Below, one piece after another: positions 46,028 to 55,117 of a stretch of DNA of 59,887 bases (its first letter is position 1; each line of letters opens with the position of its first letter). Below the pieces are notes generated by a model. It was not told the origin of the DNA. It did no database searches and saw only the letters and a list, made by a program, of their open reading frames with translations. Both the position numbers and the translations under genes were made by a program. Source of the DNA: Ruminococcus sp. (GTDB lineage: Bacteria; Bacillota; Clostridia; Oscillospirales; Ruminococcaceae). The stretch spans positions 1 to 59,887 of the forward strand of contig JAFYGE010000004.1 of assembly GCA_017543335.1 (NCBI GenBank). The letters run 5' to 3'.

Positions 46028-46611
46028 TGAATCTTCCAAATAAGCTTACATTGTTAAGAGTGCTTCTGATACCATTCTTCCTGCTGTTTATGTATATCGA
46101 TATCCCGTTCCATTACGGACTTGCTCTGATACTCTTTGCAGCAGCATCGATTACAGATGCACTCGACGGAAAAATCGCAAGAAAACATAATCTTGTAACT
46201 AATTTCGGCAAATTCCTCGACCCTCTTGCTGATAAGGTGCTGGTCATCTCAGCTCTTACTGTGTTCGTAGAGAACAAGGACGTAAGAATGAGTGCTATAC
46301 CGCTCATTATCATAATCGCAAGAGAATTCATGGTATCCGGTCTGAGACTTCTTGCTGCTGACAGCGGAATAGTCGTTGCAGCCGGTATCTGGGGAAAGCT
46401 GAAAACCGCATTCACAATGGTGACTATAGTCGGTATACTCTTCTGGCTCTGCATCTACCACGACTTCGACCTTGGTATCTCATGCTCAGTAAAGGATGCT
46501 GTAGAAAAAGTCATCGAACCTGTTCTTATATGGATATCCACAGCACTGACTATCATTTCAGGTGCTATATACCTCAAAGGATATTGGCACCTAATTGATT
46601 CAGATAAGTAA
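46027..46611 (+). CDS. pgsA: CDP-diacylglycerol-glycerol-3-phosphate 3-phosphatidyltransferase
   Basis: 194 residues. The CDP-alcohol phosphatidyltransferase motif is complete in DALDGKIARKHNLV followed by GKFLDPLADK. Four to five membrane spans. N-terminus MNLPNKLTLLRVLLIPFF is the PgsA start. It makes phosphatidylglycerophosphate, precursor of phosphatidylglycerol. The ATG overlaps the rimO stop by one base. Confidence 0.95.
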   Translation: MNLPNKLTLLRVLLIPFFLLFMYIDIPFHYGLALILFAAASITDALDGKIARKHNLVTNFGKFLDPLADKVLVISALTVFVENKDVRMSAIPLIIIIAREFMVSGLRLLAADSGIVVAAGIWGKLKTAFTMVTIVGILFWLCIYHDFDLGISCSVKDAVEKVIEPVLIWISTALTIISGAIYLKGYWHLIDSDK

Positions 46612-46676
46612 GAACCACTGTCTTCACAAGTGAGCTGATCGGTTCTTCAGGCAAAATTTCGTTGAAGACAGGTTCT
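46611..46676 (+). repeat. Structured intergenic element, second copy of the AGAACC/TGTCTTCACAAGT repeat
   Basis: AGAACC-AC-TGTCTTCACAAGT (46611-46631) is paired by TGAAGACAGGTTCT (46663-46676), giving a 13-bp stem with a 2-base bulge. A second pairing, AAGAACC with GGTTCTT, is also possible. The same core occurs at 26699-26717 between the Rep-like and YukD-like genes. No T-run follows. It sits between pgsA and the regulator gene. Confidence 0.6.
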
Positions 46677-46705
46677 AAGTCCCCGACCTTTGAAGGAGGT
46701 TAAAA

Positions 46706-47089
46706 ATGAAACACTGTGCCGGACAGATAAAATATCTGGTTGCTATCAAAGAACTCATGGATGTGGACGAATATGTCCGCTGCGTAAACATCTCAAGACA
46801 TCTTGGAGTCTCAAGACCAAGCGTCAGCAAAATGCTTCGCTGCCTTGCCAATTCCGGACTTGTTTATGAGGATTTCTGCAACAGCGTTGTCCTTACACCA
46901 GAAGGCGAAAAAGCTGTAAGGGATATATTCTCATCCTATAAAGAAGTGTACACCTTCTTCCATAACTTCCTGAAGCTTCCGGAACATGAAGCTCACGAAG
47001 AAGCTATAAAGTTCATTACGGATTTCCCGAAAGAGACCTGTGAACGTCTTAAAGTTCTTGTAAAAAGAACTCTCAAAAAGAAAGCATAA
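46706..47089 (+). CDS. Small DtxR/MarR-like winged-helix regulator
   Basis: 127 residues. The N-terminal helix-turn-helix reads VNISRHLGVSRPSVSKMLRC followed by the wing GLVYEDFCNSVVLTPEGEKA, as in the DNA-binding half of DtxR/MntR regulators. The C-terminal helices hold EHEAHEEA and CERLK, which could be metal ligands, but the full dimerisation domain of MntR is short here. Metal dependence is thus uncertain. AAGGAGGTT precedes the ATG; a strong terminator follows. Confidence 0.82.
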   Translation: MKHCAGQIKYLVAIKELMDVDEYVRCVNISRHLGVSRPSVSKMLRCLANSGLVYEDFCNSVVLTPEGEKAVRDIFSSYKEVYTFFHNFLKLPEHEAHEEAIKFITDFPKETCERLKVLVKRTLKKKA

Positions 47090-47090
47090 G

Positions 47091-47131
47091 AAAAACTCTC
47101 CTTTCAGTTGATTTGAAAGGAGAGTTTTTCT
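47091..47131. terminator. Bidirectional terminator
   Basis: AAAAACTCTCCTTTCA (47091-47106) is perfectly complementary to TGAAAGGAGAGTTTTT (47114-47129), with T-runs on both strands. It separates the plus-strand regulator from the convergent sigma-factor operon. Confidence 0.95.
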
Positions 47132-48048
47132 TAGTATTTATATCCATATGCATCATATAATATAGAGCTTATAGCAGCATCTATCTGCATTTGGTCAGAC
47201 TGCAATGCAAGAAGAAGCTCACGAGAGTTTCCTGATTTATCTTTGAACCTTTGTCTGTTCCCGTTTCTGTCAGTAATATCGAGTATTCCGAACTGGTCAT
47301 AGAGCTCATATTCCATGAAAGAACCGTCCTTATAGTATACTCTTAATATGAATCCACCGCCTTCAAATCCGATTTCTTCGTATTCATCTGAAAGCTCAAA
47401 ACTGTCTACCATGTCAAGATTTCTATCGGACTGTTCTTTATCACAGTTTATCCAGAAGGAAAAACGCTCTTTTAAAAACGCATTACCATATTTTACATAG
47501 GCTATATCCGGATCACCGGCATAAGAATAATCTTTAAGAACCTGAAACAATCCATCCTCTAAACTATAATAGTATTCAAACGGCAAAACAGTTTCATCAG
47601 GATATGTTTGATCTGTCACTGTTTGTTCAGTCTCATCTGTTTCAGTTGTGGTTACTATTACCGATGAAGTAGTTTCAGTTAACACAGCAGGAGTTGTTGA
47701 AGCTTTAGTGGTCGTGATATTTTTGCTGCTGACTGTAGTTTCAACTACTTTATCATTTTTTCTGTTCTCATAGGTAATAGACGTGCTTACTATTGCAGCT
47801 TCATTCATCTGAGTAGTAGTCTCAGGCGGAACTATCAAATTATCATCTCCGTCATTATTGTTGTTTTTTTCGTTATAGAAGTGAATAAGCATAGCCGCAG
47901 TTATCACCGTTGCCGCAGCTGCACCTATAACAGCTGTCCGTATAAGACGTATCTTTGCTCTATAGCTTATTACAGACACTGTTGCAGCTTCATTAATAAG
48001 CTCGTCATCAATATTTTCAAGTCCCTTATCAAGCAATTCTTTTTTCAT
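47131..48048 (-). CDS. Membrane partner of the ECF sigma factor (putative anti-sigma protein)
   Basis: 305 residues from the ATG at 48046-48048, which has AAAGGAGA upstream. A longer frame from a TTG at 48069 includes that ribosome site and is rejected. Cytoplasmic N-terminus of about 35 residues, one membrane span (about AVIGAAAATVITAAMLIHFY), a Thr-rich linker (about 75-165) and an outer domain to the end. It starts one base after the sigma-factor stop. Order and topology are those of an anti-sigma factor, but the short cytoplasmic part shows no zinc-binding ZAS motif, so the mechanism is open. Confidence 0.7.
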   Translation of the reverse strand: MKKELLDKGLENIDDELINEAATVSVISYRAKIRLIRTAVIGAAAATVITAAMLIHFYNEKNNNNDGDDNLIVPPETTTQMNEAAIVSTSITYENRKNDKVVETTVSSKNITTTKASTTPAVLTETTSSVIVTTTETDETEQTVTDQTYPDETVLPFEYYYSLEDGLFQVLKDYSYAGDPDIAYVKYGNAFLKERFSFWINCDKEQSDRNLDMVDSFELSDEYEEIGFEGGGFILRVYYKDGSFMEYELYDQFGILDITDRNGNRQRFKDKSGNSRELLLALQSDQMQIDAAISSILYDAYGYKY

Positions 48049-48049
48049 A

Positions 48050-48601
48050 TCATAAACTCTCCTTTTCAAGAAATTTCCGCAATTTCTCCCTCATACGGAA
48101 TAATATCTGCTTTACAGAGCTTTCGCTCAACAGATATTTCTCAGAGATTTCCTGCACTGAATCATAGTACCAGTATCTGCGTATAAACACTATCCTGTCA
48201 CGCTGTTTCTGAGTACGGAGAAAACGAGATATTATTTCTCCAAGCTCTTTTGCGTCACATATATCCTCAACATTTTCGTCGGAAGAGATACAATCCGCAA
48301 GCTCATCCAAAGAAACAAGCACCTCAGGATTTCTCTTCTTTGCGTTGTTATACTCATACTTTTTTAAAGCAAGATTACGCATTATTCGGCAAATAAATGC
48401 AGGGAAATATTTAGGCTTATGCGAAGGCATGGAATTCCATGCAGCAAGGTAGGTATCATTAAGACATTCCTCTGAATCAGAATGGTCTTTAAGGATGTTA
48501 TCTGCAATATGCAAACAAAGAGACTTATATTTTATATCAGTCTCAGATATAGCTCTTTCGGAACGTTCCCAGAACAGATCTATTATCTCATTATCTTCCA
48601 C
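48050..48601 (-). CDS. ECF RNA polymerase sigma factor
   Basis: 183 residues. Region 2: LHIADNILKDHSDSEECLND with YLAAWNSMP, the -10 recognition helix. Region 4: RFLRTQKQRDRIVFIRRYWY and the helix-turn-helix VQEISEKYLLSESSVKQILF. No region 3 lies between them, as expected for ECF factors. It directs RNA polymerase to stress or surface-signal promoters, under control of the membrane protein encoded next. Confidence 0.92.
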   Translation of the reverse strand: MEDNEIIDLFWERSERAISETDIKYKSLCLHIADNILKDHSDSEECLNDTYLAAWNSMPSHKPKYFPAFICRIMRNLALKKYEYNNAKKRNPEVLVSLDELADCISSDENVEDICDAKELGEIISRFLRTQKQRDRIVFIRRYWYYDSVQEISEKYLLSESSVKQILFRMREKLRKFLEKESL

Positions 48602-48622
48602 ACTGTTCCCCCCTTCATAAAT

Positions 48623-48642
48623 ATAATACGGAATTGTATTAT
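48623..48642. promoter_or_regulatory. Inverted repeat upstream of the sigma-factor gene
   Basis: ATAATAC (48623-48629) and GTATTAT (48636-48642) are perfect inverted halves around 6 bases, lying between the candidate promoter (TTGACA at 48682-48687, TAATAA at 48659-48664, minus strand, 17-base spacer) and the gene start. Possible operator. Confidence 0.45.
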
Positions 48643-48690
48643 ACAGGTTACAAATTAATTATTACTCACAAAGCTAAACTTTGTCAAGAG

Positions 48691-48727
48691 AAAAACCGCT
48701 CCTGCCATTTCTGACAGGAGCGGTTTT
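48691..48727. terminator. Bidirectional terminator upstream of the ECF operon
   Basis: CCGCTCCTG (48696-48704) pairs with CAGGAGCGG (48715-48723), flanked by A/T runs. It ends the minus-strand transporter operon before the sigma-factor promoter. A second inverted repeat, ATCCGCT...AGCGGAT, lies between it and the transporter stop at about 48774-48823. Confidence 0.82.
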
Positions 48728-48837
48728 CCGCTAAGGAGGTTTGGTATTTATTTGCGAAGACAACTTGAGTTAATACATCCGCTCCGCTCTGAAATGGGAA
48801 GGGAGTTTTTGGGCGAAGCGGATAGGAGTGAGGAAAA

Positions 48838-51201
48838 TTAAGCCTGCTCACTAAGGAGAATAGAAGCTCTGCTCTGTATCATTTCAGCAGCAGCCTGAGC
48901 TGTTTTTTCTCCGGCAAAATAAGCCTTGGTTTCTTCCTTCAATATATTGTAAATATCTATTGGAAGATCGCTCATGATATAATCTATATTCTTTACATAG
49001 TCTATAAGACTATTCTTTTCCTCTTCTGTAAGAGGCGGTATAATTATCTCTTTATCACCGACATATGAAGAACGGTCGTATTCTTCTTTCTTACCTTTGT
49101 CATCTATGGAGTAATCCTTTTTAGTGGAGTCGTCAGCTTTTTTCTCAAAAGCAGAAATTAATGAAGGGAATGCCCCGTATAAATCTTCATTCTGTGCTTC
49201 TTCATTAAAGAATGTCTTTAAGAATTTCCAGCACTCCTCCTTTGCAGGTGAATCTTTAAGTATAGAATAATAATTTGAAGCCTGTACAACGCCGCCATTA
49301 CCATTTCCGGAAGTAGGGAAGCCAACTAAAGATATATCTTCATTAAAAATAACTTTTTTCAATTCGTTATAGCCTTTAAGGTCGCAAAGATCCCATGTAT
49401 AAAGCATTGCTTTATCATTGATGTATTTAAGCTGATCTTCTTTATCAAATTTTTCCCATTCTTCGGCAGTAAAGTTGTCGATATCCAATTGACTGATTAA
49501 AGACTTTTCCGGAAATTGATTGCAGAATTCAAGTATTTCTACAAACTCAGGATCGTCGAAACTGCAAGTACCTTTATCAGTGTCGATAAATTTATTATCT
49601 GCTGAATACATTAATATATCAAATACACTCTCTTTTGAATCATCATCTGTAAGCTGAGCACCCTTAGGGAGTTTTTCATAAGCTGCTTTTATATCTTCAA
49701 AAGTCCAGCCCTGCTTATTAGCATATTTGCTCTTGCAGACCATAGTCATAGCGTAGAATGAAGGAACAAATCCTACGAGCTTTCCGTCTGATTCACCTAT
49801 TCTAAGGGCAGAAGGCATTATCTTATCTTTTGTTATTTCAGGATCATTTTCCATTAATTCGTAAAGATCGACTAATGCATCTTTTTTAGCAAGCAATTTA
49901 AGAGTGCTCCTTGAATTTATTATCATCATATCAGGAGCTTTACCGGCAATAATATCCTTTTTAAGCTGTTCTTCGCCTGTATTTGAAATGCAATTATCTT
50001 CCTTACTGTAATCGTTGTATTTCTCGTAATCTACGAGCTTTATGCGATAATCTTTGCTTGACTTGTTATAATCAGTTACCTTCTGTACTATATCATCAGA
50101 AGAGTTCATAACTGCTAATGTAATTACTTTTGTATCTTTGAGTTCAGCTGCATCACGCATTGTAAGTCGGCTGATCTTATTATCCTCATCAAAAATTATA
50201 AAATCGCCGTTCTGTAGAGGTATGATATTACTAACTTTGTTTCCATTGATGTCGGAATCGACCCAGTTTAATACTTCTTCTGCCTTACCGTCTTTTATTT
50301 TCAATATACCGTTATTATTTTTAGCATAGATCGTATCAGGTTCGCTGCTTATGAGCTCATGTACACCATTTTCAATATCGGTTACATCTATAGGTTCGCC
50401 CTCTGCTTCTAAAGTACTGCTGTTATATTTATATATTCTCAATTTTTTGTCTTCATCGTATTTCAGAATATCTATCATGCCGCTTTCGTCTACTATCATG
50501 CTGTTGATGCTGCTATTCTCCTGAAGCTTCTGATCTTTTATTACTTTTCCGGACTTATCCATAATTATTACATATGAAGAAGAATTTATAAGTATATTTC
50601 CGTCATTAAGAGCGTCAATGCTATATACGCTCCACCACTCTTCATCTTCTGTATATTTCTTCACATCAAGCTCTTTAGCTTCAACTGTCACATTGCCGCT
50701 TAAATCAAAGGTATACATCTTATAGTACTGTTTTGCAGCCTTTTCCATAGCCTCAAAATCATATTTATCGTAATCAAAATCAGGGTCTTCATAGTCCGGC
50801 AATTTAAAGTCACCGTAGTCTGTTATGTGAGCCAGAACAGTGATATTACCGTCATTTCCGGCAGTAAACACAGGTGTTACATAACCATTTTTAGGTTTTT
50901 CTATTTTAAGATCTAATTCTTTTGCACTGGACATATCCTTGTCGATCAGATAGTATTTATCCTCATCGTCCTTGCGGCCTGCTACAAGCACCTCTCCTGA
51001 ACTGCTTAAATACTTTATTTCATCGATATAATTAATATCAAGAGTAAGATCGATGTCTACCGAACGATAGGAGTTATGGATAAGCTGGTCTGCTGTCTGG
51101 AGTTCTTTAGCTTGTGTGGATTTTCCGCATGATACTGCTGTTGTACCTATAGCCATAGCTGAGGCGATTACTGAGATCCTTTTTAATAAATTCTTTTTCA
51201 T
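48838..51201 (-). CDS. Solute-binding lipoprotein with an added N-terminal beta-propeller-like half
   Basis: 787 residues, far longer than the usual 420-550. Signal peptide with lipobox VSCGK (lipid Cys 25). Residues about 50-345 are beta-rich with repeated short units (GEVLVAGRKDDEDKYYLIDK, GNITVLAHITDYG, DGNILINSSS), like propeller blades. Residues about 350-787 follow the family 1 extracellular binding-protein pattern (ITLAVMNSSDD; DIIAGKAPDMMIINS; FNEEAQ near the end). It would deliver a ligand, probably a glycan, to the two permeases of the operon. It is last in the operon. Confidence 0.85.
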   Translation of the reverse strand: MKKNLLKRISVIASAMAIGTTAVSCGKSTQAKELQTADQLIHNSYRSVDIDLTLDINYIDEIKYLSSSGEVLVAGRKDDEDKYYLIDKDMSSAKELDLKIEKPKNGYVTPVFTAGNDGNITVLAHITDYGDFKLPDYEDPDFDYDKYDFEAMEKAAKQYYKMYTFDLSGNVTVEAKELDVKKYTEDEEWWSVYSIDALNDGNILINSSSYVIIMDKSGKVIKDQKLQENSSINSMIVDESGMIDILKYDEDKKLRIYKYNSSTLEAEGEPIDVTDIENGVHELISSEPDTIYAKNNNGILKIKDGKAEEVLNWVDSDINGNKVSNIIPLQNGDFIIFDEDNKISRLTMRDAAELKDTKVITLAVMNSSDDIVQKVTDYNKSSKDYRIKLVDYEKYNDYSKEDNCISNTGEEQLKKDIIAGKAPDMMIINSRSTLKLLAKKDALVDLYELMENDPEITKDKIMPSALRIGESDGKLVGFVPSFYAMTMVCKSKYANKQGWTFEDIKAAYEKLPKGAQLTDDDSKESVFDILMYSADNKFIDTDKGTCSFDDPEFVEILEFCNQFPEKSLISQLDIDNFTAEEWEKFDKEDQLKYINDKAMLYTWDLCDLKGYNELKKVIFNEDISLVGFPTSGNGNGGVVQASNYYSILKDSPAKEECWKFLKTFFNEEAQNEDLYGAFPSLISAFEKKADDSTKKDYSIDDKGKKEEYDRSSYVGDKEIIIPPLTEEEKNSLIDYVKNIDYIMSDLPIDIYNILKEETKAYFAGEKTAQAAAEMIQSRASILLSEQA

Positions 51202-51232
51202 GATAAATTCCTTTCTATAATTCTTTCTTTTG

Positions 51233-52411
51233 TTATTTATTCCGGACTCTGTCCGGAGTTTTTCTGATGTTCTTCAAACGTTGCCATAGTCTGTCTGTTT
51301 TTATAGCTATGGCACGCTTGATATGTGGCTTTTTGCGTCTGTAGTTTCTTGCAAGAAGGAAGATGAACCACGCCGCAGTAAGCAGTGGTATCATCATAAT
51401 GATCCTTCTTGCAAAAAATATATATGAAAGACGGAATTCGGCAACTCTGGAAGCATTCTCCCAGAACGGATAAGCTACCGAATCGTCTATTATCGTTGAC
51501 TTATAAAGCTTACTGAAATTCTTCGCCATTTTCTTAGGCTCGAATCTGCCTGTATTCCGGACTATTTTCATAGTCTTATCCTTGACATAAGTCTCTTTGA
51601 ACAATTCCTCGACGTAGTTTATAGCAAAGTTTTCAACAGGGTCTGGTATAATAAGTTCATAACAGGTGACCTTTGAAAAATTATCCTGTTTATTGGTTTT
51701 AGGCAGTTCACTATCCTCATACATACTGTCACTCATAGTGAAGTCAGCCGAAGCATCAGAGCCTTTTATAAGTCCGGCAGACTCATAGGATACATAAGCC
51801 ATAGGCTTGCTTCCGATGCATTTTTTCTCCGGCTCAGTCGAGGGAGTTTCTATAACTCCCGAAATATACATCTTGACATCGTTTATGTATATATTCATCC
51901 CGACTACATTATCTGAACCATAAAGCTGCCATGCAAGCTCACGGTCTATTACAGCACCGTCCTTCATAATGTCATCATCATCGAAAAAGCATCCGTCAAG
52001 CAGTCTGAATTCGTGAAACAGGAAGAAATCTCCGCCGACCGCCGTAACATCAGCTTCGGCTTTACGCTCCATATCGCACCCGACTCTTTCCACTCCCAGC
52101 GGTGCACTGTATGCCTGAGTTATCCAGCGGTGTTCTCCGCTGAAATCATATGAAGCATCCACGAGCTTATTCTGTATCTGATAAAAGGTAGTTTTTGCAT
52201 TGTTTATATTAAAATCAGCTTCATTTGAAATGAAACAGCTTATCTGTGAAAAAGACTCGTCACTGTCGCCTTTCCAGCGTTCAGCAGCATAATTATAGTA
52301 CTGAGACTTCGCAAGAGCATTCCCACGCATCGTAAGTACCCTCGCACTCAGCAAAGCTGCGGCATTAACAGCGGCGATAATAATATATCGCTTCTTGATC
52401 TTATATCTCAT
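51233..52411 (-). CDS. MacB-like periplasmic-domain protein without the FtsX membrane core
   Basis: 392 residues. One N-terminal membrane span (about 10-27), an outer domain (about 30-325) with GGDFFLFHEFRLLDGCFFDD and GAVIDRELAWQLYGSDNVVG, the pattern of the MacB_PCD domain (a residue block around 'L.G..F...D......VVI......LFG...VG'), and one C-terminal span (about 335-352) with a basic tail. True MacB/FtsX permeases have three more spans after the domain. So this is either a reduced permease or a stand-alone outer subunit. It lies 14 bases after the HlyD-like gene. Confidence 0.7.
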   Translation of the reverse strand: MRYKIKKRYIIIAAVNAAALLSARVLTMRGNALAKSQYYNYAAERWKGDSDESFSQISCFISNEADFNINNAKTTFYQIQNKLVDASYDFSGEHRWITQAYSAPLGVERVGCDMERKAEADVTAVGGDFFLFHEFRLLDGCFFDDDDIMKDGAVIDRELAWQLYGSDNVVGMNIYINDVKMYISGVIETPSTEPEKKCIGSKPMAYVSYESAGLIKGSDASADFTMSDSMYEDSELPKTNKQDNFSKVTCYELIIPDPVENFAINYVEELFKETYVKDKTMKIVRNTGRFEPKKMAKNFSKLYKSTIIDDSVAYPFWENASRVAEFRLSYIFFARRIIMMIPLLTAAWFIFLLARNYRRKKPHIKRAIAIKTDRLWQRLKNIRKTPDRVRNK

Positions 52412-52425
52412 AAAGCGGCACCGCC

Positions 52426-54150
52426 TTACTTATCTTTCATACGAACCTGATCGCCCGGAGATATAGATCTGCTCGATTCGGTGATAACGTAAGTACCCTG
52501 AGAGATATTGCCCTGAACCGCCTTTGATACTTCGTCGGCAGCCAGTACGTCAACCTTCACTTTCTCGGCAAAATAGCGATTCCCAAGAGGTGAATTCTTT
52601 GATTTCAGAGTAAGCACAAAATCTCCGTCGTCACCCTTTCTCACCGCACTCTTCGGCACTATAGCGTCATATGTACCTGAGCCGCATGGTATGGATACTT
52701 CAAGCTGTGACCCTACCTCAACTTCGCCTGTTACATCAAATACCAGCATCTTATTCTTAGAACCGGATGTTGTATCAGCCTTTATCTCCTTGAGAGTCGC
52801 TTCGGTAGTGCCGCTCCAGTTGTTGAGCACCTCAGCTTTTACTCCTACTTTTATCTTTCTTGCTTTTTCCGGATCAACACCGTTTACTTTAAGTGTATAT
52901 CCCTCATCAGCAAGGTCTACCATTGCAAGAATCTCGCCCTCAGTTACATCAGCGTCCGGCTGAGCTATTATTTCTCGCACGATACCGTCATACTTTGCTT
53001 TCAGCTCAACTTTGCCGGTATTTTTCTTCAGATTCTTTATTTCAGCCTTCTGAGCTTCTATACTTTTCTTCTTAGCCTCCATATCGAGTGCATTCTTTTT
53101 GCCTGTTACAGCGTCCTCAGCCTGAGCGTCAGCAAGAGCTGCCACAGCATCATCAAGAGCTGCCTGCTTTTCGTTTACGTCATCAACGTATGATTCATAG
53201 GACTCCGCTTCACTGCTCATATTACTCTCATAAGCTGCAACTCTGTCTGAGACAGGCTCTAATTCTTCTTCAATGCCCATAAGCTGGTCTGTGAGATTAT
53301 TTCTGAGAGCCTCCTTAATGCTGTTATAATGCTCGGATTCCTTATCTCTTGCGGCACGTTTTTTCTCCGCATCATTGTAAGCTGAGTTTACTATATCTGC
53401 TCCTGCACCATTAGCAACCGCCTGTGTATAGTTAGCATAGGCATTGCTGTAGTCATCGGCAGCTTTCATGTATCTGTTATAGGCACTCGCAACGGAATTT
53501 GTATATTCCGGAGCAGCAGTTGAAAGGTCATCAGTATCAAGAGCACTTATAGTCGCCGAAAGCTTCTCCTTTATGCCCTGAAGTCTTCTTTCCTCGGACT
53601 TGTCAGAGCTGTACTGCTCTTTTTCCTGAGCTGCATCAGACTGCATACTGTAAGCCTTGTCACGCTTTTTTATAGCAGCATCAAGAGCTGCTCTTGCGTC
53701 CTTAACAGCCTTTTTTTCCTCTTTGAAGCTGTTTGGAGTATCAAGCAGAGCTTTTTCGTATTCAAGCTCAGTTTCCTGTAAAGCTTTTTCAGCTTCTTTA
53801 AGGGTCGCATCAGATTCTGCTGTAAGAGTGAAGAGTACATCGTCCTTTTTTATTTCCTGACCCTTTTTAATATTTATAGAAACAATGGTCATTGCTTTTT
53901 CTGCCTTGACCTCATATGTCTGATTTGATTCAACTATACCGCTTCCTCTTACACGCTCTGTAAGCTTTCCGGAATTCACGGCCTCAGTGGATATTTCCGG
54001 CAGATGCCTGTTCATTATAGTGTTCGAGAAAAATGTGAGTATAAGCATTCCTGCAAGAAAGATTATAAGCAGAGTTTTTATTATCTCTCGTTTTCTTATC
54101 GGGGAACGTTCTTCTTTTTCAGTATTTTTTATATTGATTTTTTCGTTCAT
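52426..54150 (-). CDS. HlyD-family membrane-fusion (adaptor) protein
   Basis: 574 residues. A cytoplasmic basic N-terminus, one membrane span (about 24-45), a biotinyl-lipoyl-like segment split by a very long alpha hairpin (about 100-380, coiled-coil with many Ala, Glu, Lys), the second half-lipoyl NTGKVELKAKYDGIVREI, and beta-barrel parts to the end. In Gram-positives such adaptors work with ABC exporters of the MacB type. The gene is between the sugar permeases and the MacB-like gene. Confidence 0.85.
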   Translation of the reverse strand: MNEKINIKNTEKEERSPIRKREIIKTLLIIFLAGMLILTFFSNTIMNRHLPEISTEAVNSGKLTERVRGSGIVESNQTYEVKAEKAMTIVSINIKKGQEIKKDDVLFTLTAESDATLKEAEKALQETELEYEKALLDTPNSFKEEKKAVKDARAALDAAIKKRDKAYSMQSDAAQEKEQYSSDKSEERRLQGIKEKLSATISALDTDDLSTAAPEYTNSVASAYNRYMKAADDYSNAYANYTQAVANGAGADIVNSAYNDAEKKRAARDKESEHYNSIKEALRNNLTDQLMGIEEELEPVSDRVAAYESNMSSEAESYESYVDDVNEKQAALDDAVAALADAQAEDAVTGKKNALDMEAKKKSIEAQKAEIKNLKKNTGKVELKAKYDGIVREIIAQPDADVTEGEILAMVDLADEGYTLKVNGVDPEKARKIKVGVKAEVLNNWSGTTEATLKEIKADTTSGSKNKMLVFDVTGEVEVGSQLEVSIPCGSGTYDAIVPKSAVRKGDDGDFVLTLKSKNSPLGNRYFAEKVKVDVLAADEVSKAVQGNISQGTYVITESSRSISPGDQVRMKDK

Positions 54151-54166
54151 TGTATTCTCCTCCTTA

Positions 54167-55117
54167 TCAGCCTTTTATACCGCCGGCATAGGTTATGCCC
54201 TCTACGAGGTAATCCTCGCCATACAGGAACATCAGAATCGTCGGTATCATGTACACAACGCCTACCGCAAATGCAAGTCCCACATCGCCGGTATTGACCT
54301 GTGAAAGGAACACTGAAAGCGGATGCATTTCTGAGTTTTTCATGAGTACCAGCGGCTGTTCTACCATATTCCAATAATCTATAAACACCAACATTCCTAT
54401 CGATACAAGAGCACTCTTGCAGAGCGGAAGGTATATCTTTGTCATTATCTGAAATTCTCCTGCACCGTCAAGCTTCGCCGCTTCAACGTATGATATTGGT
54501 ATTCTCCGCATTACCTTTGTAAGCAGGAAGATGCTGAACGGTGAGAATATGCTCGGCAGCAATACAGCTCTCCTCGACCACATCATGCAGAATACATTCA
54601 GCGGAGCGGCGGCTCCCTTAAATACTAATTTCTCAGATGTTTCCAGCATACCAAAGTGGTCGGCAACAAGGTAATTAGGTACAAGAGTTACCTGATAAGG
54701 CATCAGCATCAGTATTATGTAAGCAAAGAAAATTATGCTCTTTATCTTTCCCGGATACCTTGCAAATCCATAGGACGTTACTACTGCAAGCATCAGCTGA
54801 AACAGTGTTATCGGTACTGTAAGTATTACCGAATTCCAGAATTTCAGAAGATAATCTGAATTAAGTATCAGTACCGACTTGTACTGCGAAATAGTGACCT
54901 TATCCGGAATGAATTTCAGGTTAACGTCCTTTGAAATAACAACATTTTCTTCACCGCTCATATTGTTGAACATCGCACCGTAATTGGCTGATATTTCTTT
55001 GGATGTCATGAATGAGTTTGCAATGGTCAGCACTGTGGGAAGAATGAACAAAACTGCACAAAGGAATACAAATACTGCAAGTGCTATATCTATAGGTCTG
55101 TATTTCTCTTTCTTCAT
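54167..55117 (-). CDS. Carbohydrate ABC transporter permease (MalG type)
   Basis: 316 residues, six membrane spans, with an outer loop after span 1 (about 35-75). The EAA loop that contacts the ATPase reads YVEAAKLDGAGEFQIMTKIY. The end LVEGITYAGGIKG is typical of MalG permeases. It forms the importer channel with the permease upstream. Its ATG overlaps that gene by one base. Confidence 0.92.
   Translation of the reverse strand: MKKEKYRPIDIALAVFVFLCAVLFILPTVLTIANSFMTSKEISANYGAMFNNMSGEENVVISKDVNLKFIPDKVTISQYKSVLILNSDYLLKFWNSVILTVPITLFQLMLAVVTSYGFARYPGKIKSIIFFAYIILMLMPYQVTLVPNYLVADHFGMLETSEKLVFKGAAAPLNVFCMMWSRRAVLLPSIFSPFSIFLLTKVMRRIPISYVEAAKLDGAGEFQIMTKIYLPLCKSALVSIGMLVFIDYWNMVEQPLVLMKNSEMHPLSVFLSQVNTGDVGLAFAVGVVYMIPTILMFLYGEDYLVEGITYAGGIKG

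Noticed and set aside
48049-48069. TTG start for the anti-sigma-like gene
   Set aside because: The frame from TTG contains the ribosome site of the ATG at 48048.
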